Source: Synanceia verrucosa (lineage: Eukaryota > Chordata > Actinopteri > Perciformes > Synanceiidae). From it: a stretch of 64,000 nt of DNA. This document shows, piece by piece, positions 23,701-37,429 of the stretch. Positions within the stretch are counted from its first letter, which is position 1; every line of letters begins with the position of its first letter. The stretch covers positions 22,640,769 through 22,704,768 of the forward strand of contig CM056566.1 in the NCBI GenBank assembly GCA_029721515.1. The letters run 5' to 3'. The notes beneath the pieces were generated by a model. The model ran no database searches. It had not been told where the DNA came from and was given only the letters and a program-made list of their open reading frames with translations. The position numbers were made by a program, and so were the translations under genes.

Positions 23701-26700
23701 ATTGACGATAATTTCTCTTTTATGCAGCACTTCAGAAAAGTACTTTACAAAAAGACTAAGCTTTTAGGAAAATACTTATAACCAGTAAAAGATCAGAATA
23801 AAACAAGCTCTAAATGACATAAAATCAAATAAAACTAGGGGGCAATGACTGAAGGGTTTCAGTTTGACGCCTGCAGATAGAAACCATCACCATCATTCCC
23901 CTAGTGGACACATCCAGTCACTGCGCTCTGACCCCATCATACCCTTTTTCAACATTACACTGTATTCAGAGCACCAGACCGGGCGTTCAGTTTTAATCAA
24001 GCGAGCACATGCTCCCTTTGAAACCCTGCCACATATCTGGGCTGTGATATAAGACAGACCGGGCAACTCCATTGACCAACCACATGCACACATGGAGATG
24101 CCAGTTGAACTCCCCAACAACTGTGCCATGAAATGGTTTTCTGTGATAAGATATTGCCTCCAAGCGCAGCTTAAACACCATCTGTTTTTGTTTATTTTCC
24201 ATGCGTTATCTGTGTTTGATGATTGCAGCCTTCAAGGCTCAGTCGAGGTGTATGGGAGGATTGTGGTGCTATTTTCAGTTTTTATATCAGGCTGCCACTT
24301 TGACTGAAATATTTTGCCTGAGATGTCAGGTATAGTTATTAAATTAGGTCTGTACATTCGCACTCCCCAGAGGATTAATCCAGTTGACTTTCACTTTAGG
24401 TCAAAGATACTATAAACTAGGGGACGTTTAGGGCAGGGCTACCATGTCTGGGTCTCTTGGTGGGTTTCGTCTTACAGCTTTAACCCTTTCACAGTATGTT
24501 TGTGAACACTATAACATTTTGGTCCCCTAAAAATATCTTATTCAGTTTTGACGGCAGGAAAACAAGATGTGATGGCCAAAAGCCTGATTGTGATGAAATT
24601 GTGAGGGCAGAAAGCCAAGGTGATACCAAGACATGACTGCTAAAGACCATGCTCTGTGTGTTGATGTGTTTAGTGCTAATTAGCAAATTACCTGCTAAAT
24701 TGCTATGGTGACGGTGTTAACATGCTTAAGTGACCATTTATCTAATCTTATCCCTGTACGGCATCACTGCACCACTAGCATAGATGCTGTGTCTTGTTTG
24801 TCCTGTTTGTTCTTGCACTCTTGTTTCATTTCAGTGTGCTGCGCGTCAGTTTTTCCTCTGGTTTTAATGCTATTTGCTTCCATAGACATTCAAGTTGTAT
24901 TATTCTCCCAGAAAGCCAGACTTTGAATCTTAGACTCGTTCCAGACTTTACATGGGGCCTCAGATGTTTTGGAGCTTTGTTACCAGTGGTTAAAAGGGAC
25001 AAACCACCACACTGGACAGGCAACAGTAAACAAAATGTTCAACCAAAGACAGTGATTCATTCTCAGCAGCAGTATTGGTGTTCCATTCTTGGTAGAAAGC
25101 AAGAAAACATATAAACAGCAGGAGAGGAGAGGTAATGGCTTTGGGAACCACTCCACTGCTCAGCATCTTGGAGGTCTCATTAGTGCGTCCACACACTTTT
25201 TATGGGTTTGACCGTGATCTTGACCGAACACACTGTGGACAACCAGGACAAACTGTCACACAACTTCCAAATGCACTTCAACATCCCCTTCTGGTTTCGT
25301 GGACTGCTACTAATTACCAATATGGATGTTTTTTTTTATTTTTTATCATCTGGAGATCACATTGACCAAAGAGTCACAATTCTATCTAAATTTGAGCTTC
25401 AAAGAAAATGCTGAGAACTAAGAGCCATGAGTTGCAAAAACATGTAGCCACAACATGGGGACAGTGTGCTCAACAGTTTATTTTTTTTAACCCTCATGAA
25501 GTCTACATTTCATTTTCTGTTTTGCTAACTTGTGGTGAGTTTTTGTGTGAATGTGTGAACGTTCTGTGTAAGAAAGCTGCAGATTCTGATTCACAGCCTT
25601 TCCCTTTCTGTCGTACTCCCTTCAGGTGGCCATGCAGAACAACTGGAGTCAGAGTGGATTGTGGGATGCATCGTCATGTAAAACAGATGCACATCAGAAG
25701 CTGAGATGAGTCATCAGCACTCTGCAGATGCATCCATATCAACAAGGTGTGGGTTAGTTCCATTTGTTTGACTAGGTGGGAGCAGCAAACATATGTTGAA
25801 CTCTTGTCTTCTTATTTACTCTTTCATCCAGAGTTGGTTAAGAAGGTCGATACCTTGTGGGCAGATTGTGTAACCATTGCACAGTGCCAGATGTTTCCCT
25901 CTTTGCAGAGTAGCTGCAGCAGCTGTGACTTCATATTTCAGATATGAAAGTGGAATTTTCTCATGTAGAAAAAAAACAAGCAAATATGAAAATTATCCCA
26001 AAATGTCAAATGTTTCCTTTAAGGGTGAGACAAGTCTTTCGGGTGAATATAAACTAGAAGTCCTCTTACAGAGACACTGGCAGTTTACAAGACATGAAAA
26101 CCAATGAGACTTGAACATTTGTGTTTCAAATTTTGTGACATGAAGGGCTGGTACAGTAATAATTTCCAACAACTTTTTGTGATGCAGCAGTTTACTCACT
26201 GTGTGTTATGTTGGCATATCTATAGGTTTCAGTGTAGTGTAACTTTGACACTGACCTCTGACTCTGAATAATTCCCTGTGTTTTCCTGCTTGGTCTGCCT
26301 CCATGTTTTACCTGCTAATCCCTGTCTGTCACGGAAGGAGGTCCATAAAAGATGGATTTGCTCCTCTGTTCACCACAGCTTTTTATTCACAGAACAGACA
26401 GAGAGCACCCTCCCATCCTTACCCCCCTGCTCAGCACCTTAATCCAGCCAGAACGAACAGAGAGATTAAATAAGACACGATGAAAGAGGGTCACAGCGGT
26501 CAGCAGGATGTGGGCAGGTGAGGCGGTGTTGAGGATGGACGCTCAGGTTGGAGGTTTTTAATCAGCACAGGCCACTCCTTCGCTTCCTGGAACAGGGTGC
26601 TGTTTTCTGTGAAGGGAAGGTGAACTCTGAGTGCAACACCTGCTGTTTATCCTTCTTATTCAGCCACTTATGTGTCTCTGTCTTTCCTGTGCCCTTAAAG

Positions 26701-27179
26701 GGGAAACCAGGGACTCTGGATTTGAGATCAGTCTGATGTTTGCAGATTAGTTACTCTGTTTACACAAGACATACTTCATTAAAATTTAATCTGTAAAAAG
26801 CCTTTAACCATATACACATTTTCTACTGATAAAAGCAGTAAAACCACACTGTAGAAACTGAAGTACAGAGGTATTAATATCAAAATACACTATTGAGAAT
26901 TAAGAAGAGATTCATTGCTAAGTGAGCGGCACACACAAAGAATATGACTTGGTGTCAAACGCTCAGGTAATCACATAAAATCGAAAAGACAAAGTATAAA
27001 AAATAAGGACATTTATAAAACCAGGTGCTATGTACAGTTATAATAACTACAGGCGTATTGTACATGGATGTTACACATTACCAAGAAAATAAGCAAGTAA
27101 ACCTACTCATAATGCAGATCACTATTAGATAATGGTATGTGTTTATCAGAAAGGTGGAGTTCATAAAAACATCTTAAAA
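23701..27179. other. no gene recognised
   Basis: No recognisable gene. One exon-like spot: acceptor CTCCCTTCAG ending at 25625 precedes GTGGCCATGCAGAAC, opening a short frame that stops at 25706-25708. It matches no family and may be chance. Confidence 0.45.
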
Positions 27180-28030
27180 AAACTCGTAGTATAGTATGTT
27201 GTTTAAAATACAAACATACAAATATCAGTGTAGTGTGTCATAATTTTAATAAAATCTCAAAGTATAGTATGCCATAAAAAGTTAATAAACAGTGTCATTG
27301 TCTAGTATAATTTTATAATATACCATAAACAATGTCATAGTAATAAAAAATAAAAAAAATAATTGTAGTATGTGATACATTTTTCTAAAGTAAATCATAG
27401 TATGCCATAAAAAAAGTCTTGGTATGTATACCAGACATATGAGTGTAGTATGCCATAAAAACATCACAAAAAGCCATAGTATTGTATACCATAAAACTAT
27501 GAGTGTAGTATGCCATAAAAACATCACAAAAAGCCATAGTATTGTATACCATAAAACTATGAGTGTAGTATGCCATAAAAACATCACAAAAAGCCATAGT
27601 ATTGTATACCATAAAACTATGAGTGTAGTATGCCATAACAAAGTCATAAAAAGTAATAAAGTCAGTGGAGTATAATGTCAAATTTCTGCAAACAATGTCA
27701 TAGTATATTGTTTCATAAAAACACAGCATAGGATGAGAATGTGTCATAAAAGTTTTATAAAATAAATCACAGCACAGTATGCCACTTAAAAAAGAAATCA
27801 CAAAAAGTCACGGTGTAGTATGCTGTAAAATGGTCATAAAATGTAATAAAAATCCAGTGGAGTATACCAACACATTTTCAAACAGTGTCACAGTATAGTA
27901 TGTCATAAACTAAATGTTTATAAAATAAGTCATAATATGGTATGCCATAAAAAGTTGTGTGGTATAATATAACATATAAAAACCTGATATAGTATGGCGT
28001 AAATGCCATACATAGTCTTTTGGTACAGTA
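27180..28030. repeat. degenerate AGTATAGTATG-core repeat field
   Basis: Variants of CATAGTATAGTATG(C/T)CATAAAA recur at irregular spacing, for example near 27189, 27259, 27399, 27806, 27890, 27935 and 27990. The core word is the same as the opening of the 167-bp satellite downstream (CATAGTATAGTATGTCAAAA). Long open frames rich in Tyr, Thr and Met across this zone are products of repeats whose length is a multiple of three, not genes. Confidence 0.75.
27427..27640. repeat. 60-bp tandem repeat, about 3.6 copies
   Basis: Units align exactly on 60-base steps and contain GAGTGTAGTATGCCATAAAA, ACATCACAAAAAGCCATAGT and ATTGTATACCATAAAACTAT. Two consecutive units are identical; the outer ones are diverged. 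This is a locally amplified member of the surrounding field. Confidence 0.95.
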
Positions 28031-28071
28031 TGGTGTGTTTGCTTTGTTGTTGCTGTGTTTTCTCTCTTCAG

Positions 28072-28746
28072 GGCTGCTGAGCTGATGAACCAGCAGTCGG
28101 GGACACATCAGATCTCCTCAGGTCACATCTCTGCGTTTTCTTTCCTTTGTTTGGATGGCACAACATCTCTAGAGCACATTTTACTCCACTCATCTGTGTG
28201 CCATGTTTTGATTATTTTGTGGTTAATGAATCACTGATTTGTTAAGTAGTGTGTTGCTCCCGTTTTTGTCACAGTCCTGATGCTATATTACTCTAATATA
28301 AAGTAGCAGATCAGCACATATAGATTAATGTATTTATTTTATGATTCTATTTTTGCAGTCAAGGACATAAAATGCGTTTAAGATTAATTGTGTCATTGAA
28401 AATTGCAGCGACCCTTTCACTCTTTGTGCAGACTGGAAGACAACTGATGGACTCATATCACATGGTATGAGGTGAAAGAAAAGAACTCAAGGTCAGAGGC
28501 TCTTAGAAACAGGAGGTGAAGAGGTCTCTGGTGATGCAATAAGGTACAGGTGTGCAGAGTAGAGCTGTTGTGGAGGAAGTGGTGTCTCTCAGTCAGGCCT
28601 GTGTGTCATGTATTTCAAAAAATTACTTGTTTGATGGAAAGACTGTCTATGTGCAGAGAGACCAGAAAACCATTCATGCCTCAGATCGTCACGGAGAAAG
28701 AGCTTGAGACGAAGACGGACTGCATGACAAGACAAGTCATCAAAAG
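28072..28746 (+). other. cluster of three exon-like segments
   Basis: Three short segments have good splice signals: 28072-28121 (acceptor TTTTCTCTCTTCAG, donor TCAG/GTCACA), 28432-28464 (acceptor CACTCTTTGTGCAG, donor CATG/GTATGA) and 28657-28746 (acceptor CTATGTGCAG, donor AAAAG/GTAAGA). The third has a frame with balanced amino-acid content including MPQIVTEKELETK. Joining in phase gives a continuous frame through the first two that stops within the third. No family was recognised. They interrupt the degenerate repeat field and could be last exons of the transcript starting near 13.7 kb, coding or not. Confidence 0.3.
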
Positions 28747-28769
28747 GTAAGAGGCAAAACATGGTATTG

Positions 28770-29100
28770 TTGAATAATGTCATCAGAAAGTCACAGTACT
28801 TCATAAATATCATAGTGAAAGCAGTATGAGATCTCAGAAAATGTCATAAAACTGTGTCAGTCTGTAATATGGTGGAAAATTCATATATTACATAATATCA
28901 AATGTTTGTGCTATGGATTATAGCAAAAGAAAAGTCACAGCAAAATATGTCAAAGCAATCTAATGAAAGTAATTCGTTGTATAATATGACAATGAATAGA
29001 ATGAAAAAAGTAGCACTGTATAGCGTGTCAGAATATTCAAGAAAAAAATTGTAATGTAGAATGTAAAAAAAAAAAGTCATGGAGAAGGCAATGGTATTGC
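28770..29100. repeat. degenerate satellite-related sequence
   Basis: Scattered GTCATAAAA, GTCACAG and AGTATGAG words, less regular than the array that begins at 29101. No gene was seen. Confidence 0.5.
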
Positions 29101-32100
29101 GTCATAGTATAGTATGTCAAAATTTTAAATGTTGAAGTCACCAAAAGGTCTAATTATAGCATATTGAATGAATTATTCGCATATTTACGTCAAAAAAATT
29201 GAAAATAAGTCAGATTATAACATGTTGAAAAATCAGTAAAAAACGTCATAGTATAGTATGTCAAAAAAGATGAAAAAAGTCAAAATTTTAAATGTCACAA
29301 TAAGTCACCAAAAGGTCTAATTATGTCATAATAAATGAAGTTAGTGCATAATTATTTCAATAAACTAAAAAATAAGTCATTTTATAACATGTTGAAAAAT
29401 CAGTAAAAAACGTCATAGTATAGTATGTCAAAAAAGATGAAAAAAGTCAAAATTTTAAATGTCACAATAAGTCACCAAAAGGTCTAATTATGTCATAATA
29501 AATGAAGTTAGTGCATAATTATTTCAATAAACTAAAAAATAAGTCATTTTATAACATGTTGAAAAATCAGTAAAAAACGTCATAGTATAGTATGTCAAAA
29601 AAGATGAAAAAAGTCAAAATTTTAAATGTTGAAATAAGTCACCAAAAGGTCTAATTATGTCATAATAAATGAAGTTAGTGCATAATTATTTCAATAAACT
29701 AAAAAATAAGTCATTTTATAACATGTTGAAAAATCAGTAAAAAACGTCATAGTATAGTATGTCAAAAAAGATGAAAAAAGTCAAAATTTTAAATGTTGAA
29801 ATAAGTCACCAAAAGGTCTAATTATGTCATAATAAATGAAGTTAGTGCATAATTATTTCAATAAACTAAAAAATAAGTCATTTTATAACATGTTGAAAAA
29901 TCAGTAAAAAACATCATAGTATAGTATGTCAAAAAAGATGAAAAAAGTCAAAATTTTAAATGTCAAAATAAGTCACCAAAAGGCCTTATTATATCATAAT
30001 AAATGAAGTTAGTGCATAATTATTTCAATAAACTAAAAAATAAGTCATTTTATAACATGTTGAAAAATCAGTAAAAAACGTCATAGTATAGTATGTCAAA
30101 AAAGATGAAAAAAGTCAAAATTTTAAATGTCGAAATAAGTCACCAAAAGGCCTAATTATGTCATAATAAATGAAGTTAGTGCATAATTATTTCAATAAAC
30201 TAAAAAATAAGTCATTTTATAACATGTTGAAAAATCAGTAAAAAACGTCATAGTATAGTATGTCAAAAAAGATGAAAAAAGTCAAAATTTTAAATGTTGA
30301 AATAAGTCACCAAAAGGTCTAATTATGTCATAATAAATGAAGTTAGTGCATAATTATTTCAATAAACTAAAAAATAAGTCATTTTATAACATGTTGAAAA
30401 ATCAGTAAAAAACGTCATAGTATAGTATGTCAAAAAAGATGAAAAAAGTCAAAATTTTAAATGTCAGAATAAGTCACCAGAAGGTCTAATTATGTCATAA
30501 TAAATGAAGTTAGTGCATAATTATTTCAATAAACTAAAAAATAAGTCATTTTATAACATGTTGAAAAATCAGTAAAAAACGTCATAGTATAGTATGTCAA
30601 AAAAGATGAAAAAAGTCAAAATTTTAAATGTCAGAATAAGTCACCAGAAGGTCTAATTATGTCATAATAAATGAAGTTAGTGCATAATTATTTCAATAAA
30701 CTAAAAAATAAGTCATTTTATAACATGTTGAAAAATCAGTAAAAAACGTCATAGTATAGTATGTCAAAAAAGATGAAAAAAGTCAAAATTTTAAATGTCA
30801 AAATAAGTCACCAAAAGGTCTAATTATGTCATAATAAATGAAGTTAGTGCATAATTATTTCAATAAACTAAAAAATAAGTCATTTTATAACATGTTGAAA
30901 AATCAGTAAAAAACGTCATAGTATAGTATGTCAAAAAAGATGAAAAAAGTCAAAATTTTAAATGTTGAAATAAGTCACCAAAAGGCCTTATTATATCATA
31001 ATAAATGAAGTTAGTGCATAATTATTTCAATAAACTAAAAAATAAGTCATTTTATAACATGTTGAAAAATCAGTAAAAAACGTCATAGTATAGTATGTCA
31101 AAAAAGATGAAAAAAGTCAACATTTTAAATGTCACAATAAGTCACCAAAAGGTCTAATTATATCATAATAAATGAAGTTAGTGCATAATTATTTCAATAA
31201 ACTAAAAAATAAGTCATTTTATAACATGTTGAAAAATCAGTAAAAAACATCATAGTATAGTATGTCAAAAAAGATGAAAAAAGTCAAAATTTTAAATGTC
31301 ACAATAAGTCACCAGAAGGTCTAATTATGTCATAATAAATGAAGTTAGTGCATAATTATTTCAATAAACTAAAAAATAAGTCATTTTATAACATGTTGAA
31401 AAATCAGTAAAAACGTCATAGTATAGTATGTCAAAAAGATGAAAAAGTCAACATTTTAAATGTCACAATAAGTCACCAAAAGGTCTAATTATGTCATAAT
31501 AAATGAAGTTAGTGCATAATTATTTCAATAAACTAAAAAATAAGTCATTTTATAACATGTTGAAAAATCAGTAAAACGTCATAGTATAGTATGTCAAAAA
31601 GATGAAAAAGTCAACATTTTAAATGTCACAATAAGTCACCAAAAGGTCTAATTATGTCATAATAAATGAAGTTAGTGCATAATTATTTCAATAAACTAAA
31701 AATAAGTCATTTTATAACATGTTGAAAAATCAGTAAAAACATCATAGTATAGTATGTCAAAAAGATGAAAAAAGTCAAAATTTTAAATGTTGAAATAAGT
31801 CACCAAAAGGCCTTATTATGTCATAATAAATGAAGTTAGTGCATAATTATTTCAATAAACTAAAAATAAGTCATTTTATAACATGTTGAAAAAGTGAGAT
31901 AAAACATCATAGTATAGTATGTCAAAAAAGATGAAAAAAATCAAAATTTTAAATGTCAGAATAAGTCACCAAAAGGTCTAATTATGTCATAATAAATGAA
32001 GTTAGTGCATAATTATTTCAATAAACTAAAAAATAAGTTATTTTATAACATGTTGAAAAATCAGTAAAAAACGTCATAGTATAGTATGTCAAAAAAGATG

Positions 32101-35100
32101 AAAAAAGTCAAAATTTTAAATGTCAAAATAAGTCACCAAAAGGCCTTATTATATCATAATAAATGAAGTTAGTGCATAATTATTTCAATAAACTAAAAAA
32201 TAAGTCATTTTATAACATGTTGAAAAATCAGTAAAAAACGTCATAGTATAGTATGTCAAAAAGATGAAAAAGTCAAAATTTTAAATGTCAGAATAAGTCA
32301 CCAGAAGGTCTAATTATGTCATAATAAATGAAGTTAGTGCATAATTATTTCAATAAACTAAAAATGAGTCATATTATAGCAGGTTGAAAAATGAGATAAA
32401 ACGTCATAGTATAGTATGTCAAAAAAGATGAAAAAAGTCAAAATTTTAAATGTCACAATAAGTCACCAGAAGGTCTAATTATGTCATAATAAATGAAGTT
32501 AGTGCATAATTATTTCAATAAACTAAAAAATAAGTCATTTTATAACATGTTGAAAAATCAGTAAAAAATGTCATAGTATAGTATGTCAAAAAAGATGAAA
32601 AAAGTCAAAATTTTAAATGTCAGAATAAGTCACCAGAAGGTCTAATTATGTCATAATAAATGAAGTTAGTGCATAATTATTTCAATAAACTAAAAAATAA
32701 GTCATTTTATAACATGTTGAAAAATCAGTAAAAAACGTCATAGTATAGTATGTCAAAAAAGATGAAAAAAGTCAAAATTTTAAATGTTGAAAAAAGTCAC
32801 CAAAAGGTCTAATTATATCATAATAAATGAAGTTAGTGCATAATTATTTCAATAAACTAAAAAATAAGTCATTTTATAACATGTTGAAAAATCAGTAAAA
32901 AACGTCATAGTATAGTATGTCAAAAAAGATGAAAAAAGTCAAAATTTTAAATGTCACAATAAGTCACCAAAAGGCCTTATTATGTCATAATAAATGAAGT
33001 TAGTACATAATTATTTCAATAAACTAAAAAATAAGTTATTTTATAACATGTTGAAAAATCAGTAAAAAACGTCATAGTATAGTATGTCAAAAAAGATGAA
33101 AAAAGTCACAATTTTAAATGTCGAAATAAGTCACCAAAAGGCCTAATTATGTCATAATAAATGAAGTTAGTGCATAATTATTTCAATAAACTAAAAAATA
33201 AGTCATTTTATAACATGTTGAAAAATCAGTAAAAAACGTCATAGTATAGTATGTCAAAAAAGATGAAAAAAGTCAAAATTTTAAATGTCACAATAAGTCA
33301 CCAAAAGGCCTTATTATATCATAATAAATGAAGTTAGTACATAATTATTTCAATAAACTAAAAAATAAGTCATTTTATAACATGTTGAAAAATCAGTAAA
33401 AAACGTCATAGTATAGTATGTCAAAAAAGATGAAAAAAGTCAAAATTTTAAATGTTGAAAAAAGTCACCAAAAGGTCTAATTATATCATAATAAATGAAG
33501 TTAGTGCATAATTATTTCAATAAACTAAAAAATAAGTCATTTTATAACATGTTGAAAAATCAGTAAAAAACATCATAGTATAGTATGTCAAAAAAGATGA
33601 AAAAAGTCAAAATTTTAAATGTCACAATAAGTCACCAAAAGGCCTTATTATATCATAATAAATGAAGTTAGTACATAATTATTTCAATAAACTAAAAAAT
33701 AAGTTATTTTATAACATGTTGAAAAATCAGTAAAAAACGTCATAGTATAGTATGTCAAAAAAGATGAAAAAAGTCAAAATTTTAAATGTTGAAATAAGTC
33801 ACCAAAAGGTCTAATTATGTCATAATAAATGAAGTTAGTGCATAATTATTTCAATAAACTAAAAAATAAGTCATTTTATAACATGTTGAAAAATCAGTAA
33901 AAAACGTCATAGTATAGTATGTCAAAAAAGATGAAAAAAGTCACAATTTTAAATGTCGAAATAAGTCACCAAAAGGCCTAATTATGTCATAATAAATGAA
34001 GTTAGTGCATAATTATTTCAATAAACTAAAAAATAAGTCATTTTATAACATGTTGAAAAATCAGTAAAAAACGTCATAGTATAGTATGTCAAAAAAGATG
34101 AAAAAAGTCAAAATTTTAAATGTTGAAAAAAGTCACCAGAAGGTCTAATTATGTCATAATAAATGAAGTTAGTGCATAATTATTTCAATAAACTAAAAAT
34201 GAGTCATATTATAACATGTTGAAAAATGAGATAAAACGTCATAGTATAGTATGTCAAAAAAGATGAAAAAAGTCAAAATTTTAAATGTTGAAATAAGTCA
34301 CCAGAAGGTCTAATTATGTCATAATAAATGAAGTTAGTGCATAATTATTTCAATAAACTAAAAAATAAGTCATTTTATAACATGTTGAAAAATCAGTAAA
34401 AAACGTCATAGTATAGTATGTCAAAAAAGATGGAAAAAGTCAAAATTTTAAATGTTGAAATAAGTCACCAAAAGGCCTTATTATGTCATAATAAATGAAG
34501 TTAGTGCATAATTATTTCCATAAACTAAAAAATAAGTCATTTTATAACATGTTGAAAAATCAGTAAAAAACAACATAGTATAGTATGTCAAAAAAGATGA
34601 AAAAAGTCAAAATTTTAAATGTTGAAATAAGTCACCAGAAGGTCTTATTATGTCATAATAAATGAAGTTAGTGCATAATTATTTCAATAAACTAAAAAAT
34701 AAGTCATTTTATAACATGTTGAAAAATCAGTAAAAACGTCATAGTATAGTATGTCAAAAAGATGAAAAAGTCAAAATTTTAAATGTCACAATAAGTCACC
34801 AAAAGGTCTAATTATGTCATAATAAATGAAGTTAGTGCATAATTATTTCAATAAACTAAAAAATAAGTCATTTTATAACATGTTGAAAAATCAGTAAAAA
34901 CCGTCATAGTATAGTATGTCAAAAAAGATGAAAAAAGTCAAAATTTTAAATGTCAGAATAAGTCACCAAAAGGTCTAATTATATCATAATAAATGAAGTT
35001 AGTGCATAATTATTTCAATAAACTAAAAAATAAGTCATTTTATAACATGTTGAAAAATCAGTAAAAAATGTCATAGTATAGTATGTCAAATAAGATGAAA

Positions 35101-35779
35101 AAAGTCAAAATTTTAAATGTCACAATAAGTCACCAAAAGGTCTAATTATGTCATAATAAATGAAGTTAGTACATAATTATTTCAATAAACTAAAAATAAG
35201 TCATTTTATAACATGTTGAAAAATCAGTAAAAACGTCATAGTATAGTATGTCAAAAAAGATGAAAAAAGTCAAAATTTTAAATGTCGAAATAAGTCACCA
35301 GAAGGTCTAATTATGTCATAATAAATGAAGTTAGTGCATAATTATTTCAATAAACTAAAAAATAAGTCATTTTATAACATGTTGAAAAATCAGTAAAAAC
35401 GTCATAGTATATTATGTCAAAAAAGATGAAAAAATTAAAAATTTTAAATGTCAAAATAAGTCACCAAAAGGTCTAATTATGTCATAATAAATGAAGTTAG
35501 TACATAATTATTTCAATAAACTAAAAAATAAGTCATTTTATAACATGTTGAAAAATCAGTAAAAAACGTCATAGTATAGTATGTCAAAAAAGATGAAAAA
35601 AGTCAAAATTTTAAATGTCGAAATAAGTCACCAGAAGGTCTAATTATGTCATAATAAATGAAGTTAGTGCATAATTATTTCAATAAACTAAAAAATAAGT
35701 CATTTTATAACATGTTGAAAAATCAGTAAAAAACGTCATAGTATAGTATGTCAAAAAAGATGAAAAAAGTCAAAATTTT
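29101..35779 (+). repeat. 167-bp satellite, array 1 (about 39 full units)
   Basis: Unit length was measured directly: GTCATAGTATAGTATGTC starts at 29245 and again at 29412. The unit is strongly AT-rich, with A-tracts about 10 bases apart (AAAAAAGATGAAAAAAGTC then AAAATTTT). The first unit (29101-29244) is diverged and shorter; the others are near-identical. Variation is concentrated at the CpG-like positions, an AAAAGG/AGAAGG site, GTCTAATT/GCCTTATT, and A-run lengths. The right end is abrupt at 35779, 45 bases into a unit. No reading frame over 60 codons exists here. Confidence 0.98.
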
Positions 35780-36930
35780 GGAGTCAATTGTTTGACAAAG
35801 ACAGATTGAAAATTAAATCAGTCCATTTATTGTCAAAATTCATAGATATTGGCTTCTTTCAAAAGAGAACTATCAGAGGTTTCAATTAGGAAACTGCAGT
35901 ACTGTGTCATGGAGGAAAATCATTTTAATCAGTGAATATAATACAGAATATCTATATATATATAACGTTAACAGTACTGTAAATCTCAGAAGTTGTGGAC
36001 AACTATTAAAAAAAAAAAGATAATAGGCATTTCCAGAAAATCAAAGTTTGGCTCATTCTTTATATACATTCGGACATAATCACAGTTCTGACATAACGTT
36101 CATGTAATTCCCTGGTTGTTTCCTGATAATGGAGATAAAAACATCCAGAGTCGTGTATTTAATGTTTTTAAACAGAGCATTGTCGTAGCCAGTCCTTTAA
36201 ATCTTTGTTTTGTTGTTTTTATTTTTTTTCAGTTTTCAAAGCGTCCCACTGACTGAAGTCGTTAAAATCTGTTTCACTTGTTGATTGATTAAAGACGGAG
36301 TCCAGCGATCAATTAACAACCTATCTGGTTGTTAAATGGAGACAGTTCACCCCAAAGTCAAAAATGACCATTTTATTTTTAATCTGTCTGGATTGATTTG
36401 AGTTGTGAGGACTGGAATGTTGACATGCTGCCTGTCTGCTGTTGTTGCTATAAATAGTAGCGTTTCTTACATAAGGACTACTTTTATCCTCAAAATTTAA
36501 CTTTCTATCAGTGCAGTGGGTGAATATTCTTTATGAAGCTGCAGAAAACTCTTCTCATTTATTAACATTTGAATATAATTTTTAATGAATTCATTCATTG
36601 TTTATCTATTGAGTTTCAAATAATAGTGAGACAGGATTCCTAATAAAATAGTAAATTATAGTATTAAAGTTATGAAAGCATTCAACATTATTTGTGAAAC
36701 TGAACCAAATAAAGTGTAAAATACATTAAACAGGTTAATTTCTACTGACTGTCTTTTCCTTGACTTGTTTTGGTGCTTTGTATGAATTTAAAGCTTAAAG
36801 TTATAAATTAACAGTTAAAGAAAGTTGCTCTCCTGTCAGGTTTTCGAGAAGATATAAACTCTCATGTTTGTGTTTTAAACAAGAAACCTACAAAAAATAA
36901 ACCTCCCAGCACCTTTAAAGCTCACAGACT

Positions 36931-37082
36931 AACATTTCCAGTCTTTATGCTTTAAGCTAAGCTAAGCGCCTCTAGGATGTAGCTTTATATTTAGTGTAAA
37001 GTTAATTCAGGGCAATAAAGTGTGTTCTCATAAATGTACAAAGGCTAAACTGAAATGTTGTGATACCTAGCTTAGCTTAGCT
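36931..37082 (+). repeat. teleost interspersed repeat fragment with AAGCTAAGCTAAGC
   Basis: TTTCCAGTCTTTATGCTTTA, AGCTAAGCTAAGCG and GATGTAGCTTTATATTTA follow the order of a repeat I remember as common in teleosts. A reverse copy of the AGCTAAGC word (GCTTAGCTTAGCT) lies near 37070-37082, giving an inverted pair. Confidence 0.6.
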
Positions 37083-37352
37083 TTGCTAACAGAACCTGGG
37101 TTTTCTGAGTGTGACATCACAGGTGGGAATTTCCAGCCTCTGTCTGATTGAATCCGTAGTCCAAAGTGAGTCCAGACAGACAGACAGATGTCACGTTACT
37201 TCAGCGTTTTTAGAAAGTCGTGGGCGAAGACGTCCGATCGATCCACACCATGGAAAACGCTTCGACGTGAAACTTCATATTTAGGGAAACTGCTGAGTCA
37301 AATGTTGACGTAAAGATCCATAAACAGTCTGTGGTGAAGGAGGACGGCCTCT

Positions 37353-37358
37353 TTTATT
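37353..37358 (-). terminator. candidate gdap2 poly(A) signal
   Basis: AATAAA on the minus strand, about 72 bases past the candidate gdap2 stop codon. Spacing would give a very short 3' UTR, so a more distal signal is equally possible. Confidence 0.35.
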
Positions 37359-37429
37359 TTGGCGGGAACCGTTCAGAGTTCAGAGGCGTCCACAGATGAC
37401 TTCCTGTTGACGGTCTGACTGGTTTCCTG

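Noticed and set aside
27282..27801. 121- and 138-codon repetitive frames rich in Tyr, Thr, Met and Phe
   Set aside because: They arise from the 60-bp tandem repeat, whose length is divisible by three. There are no coding signals or family resemblance.
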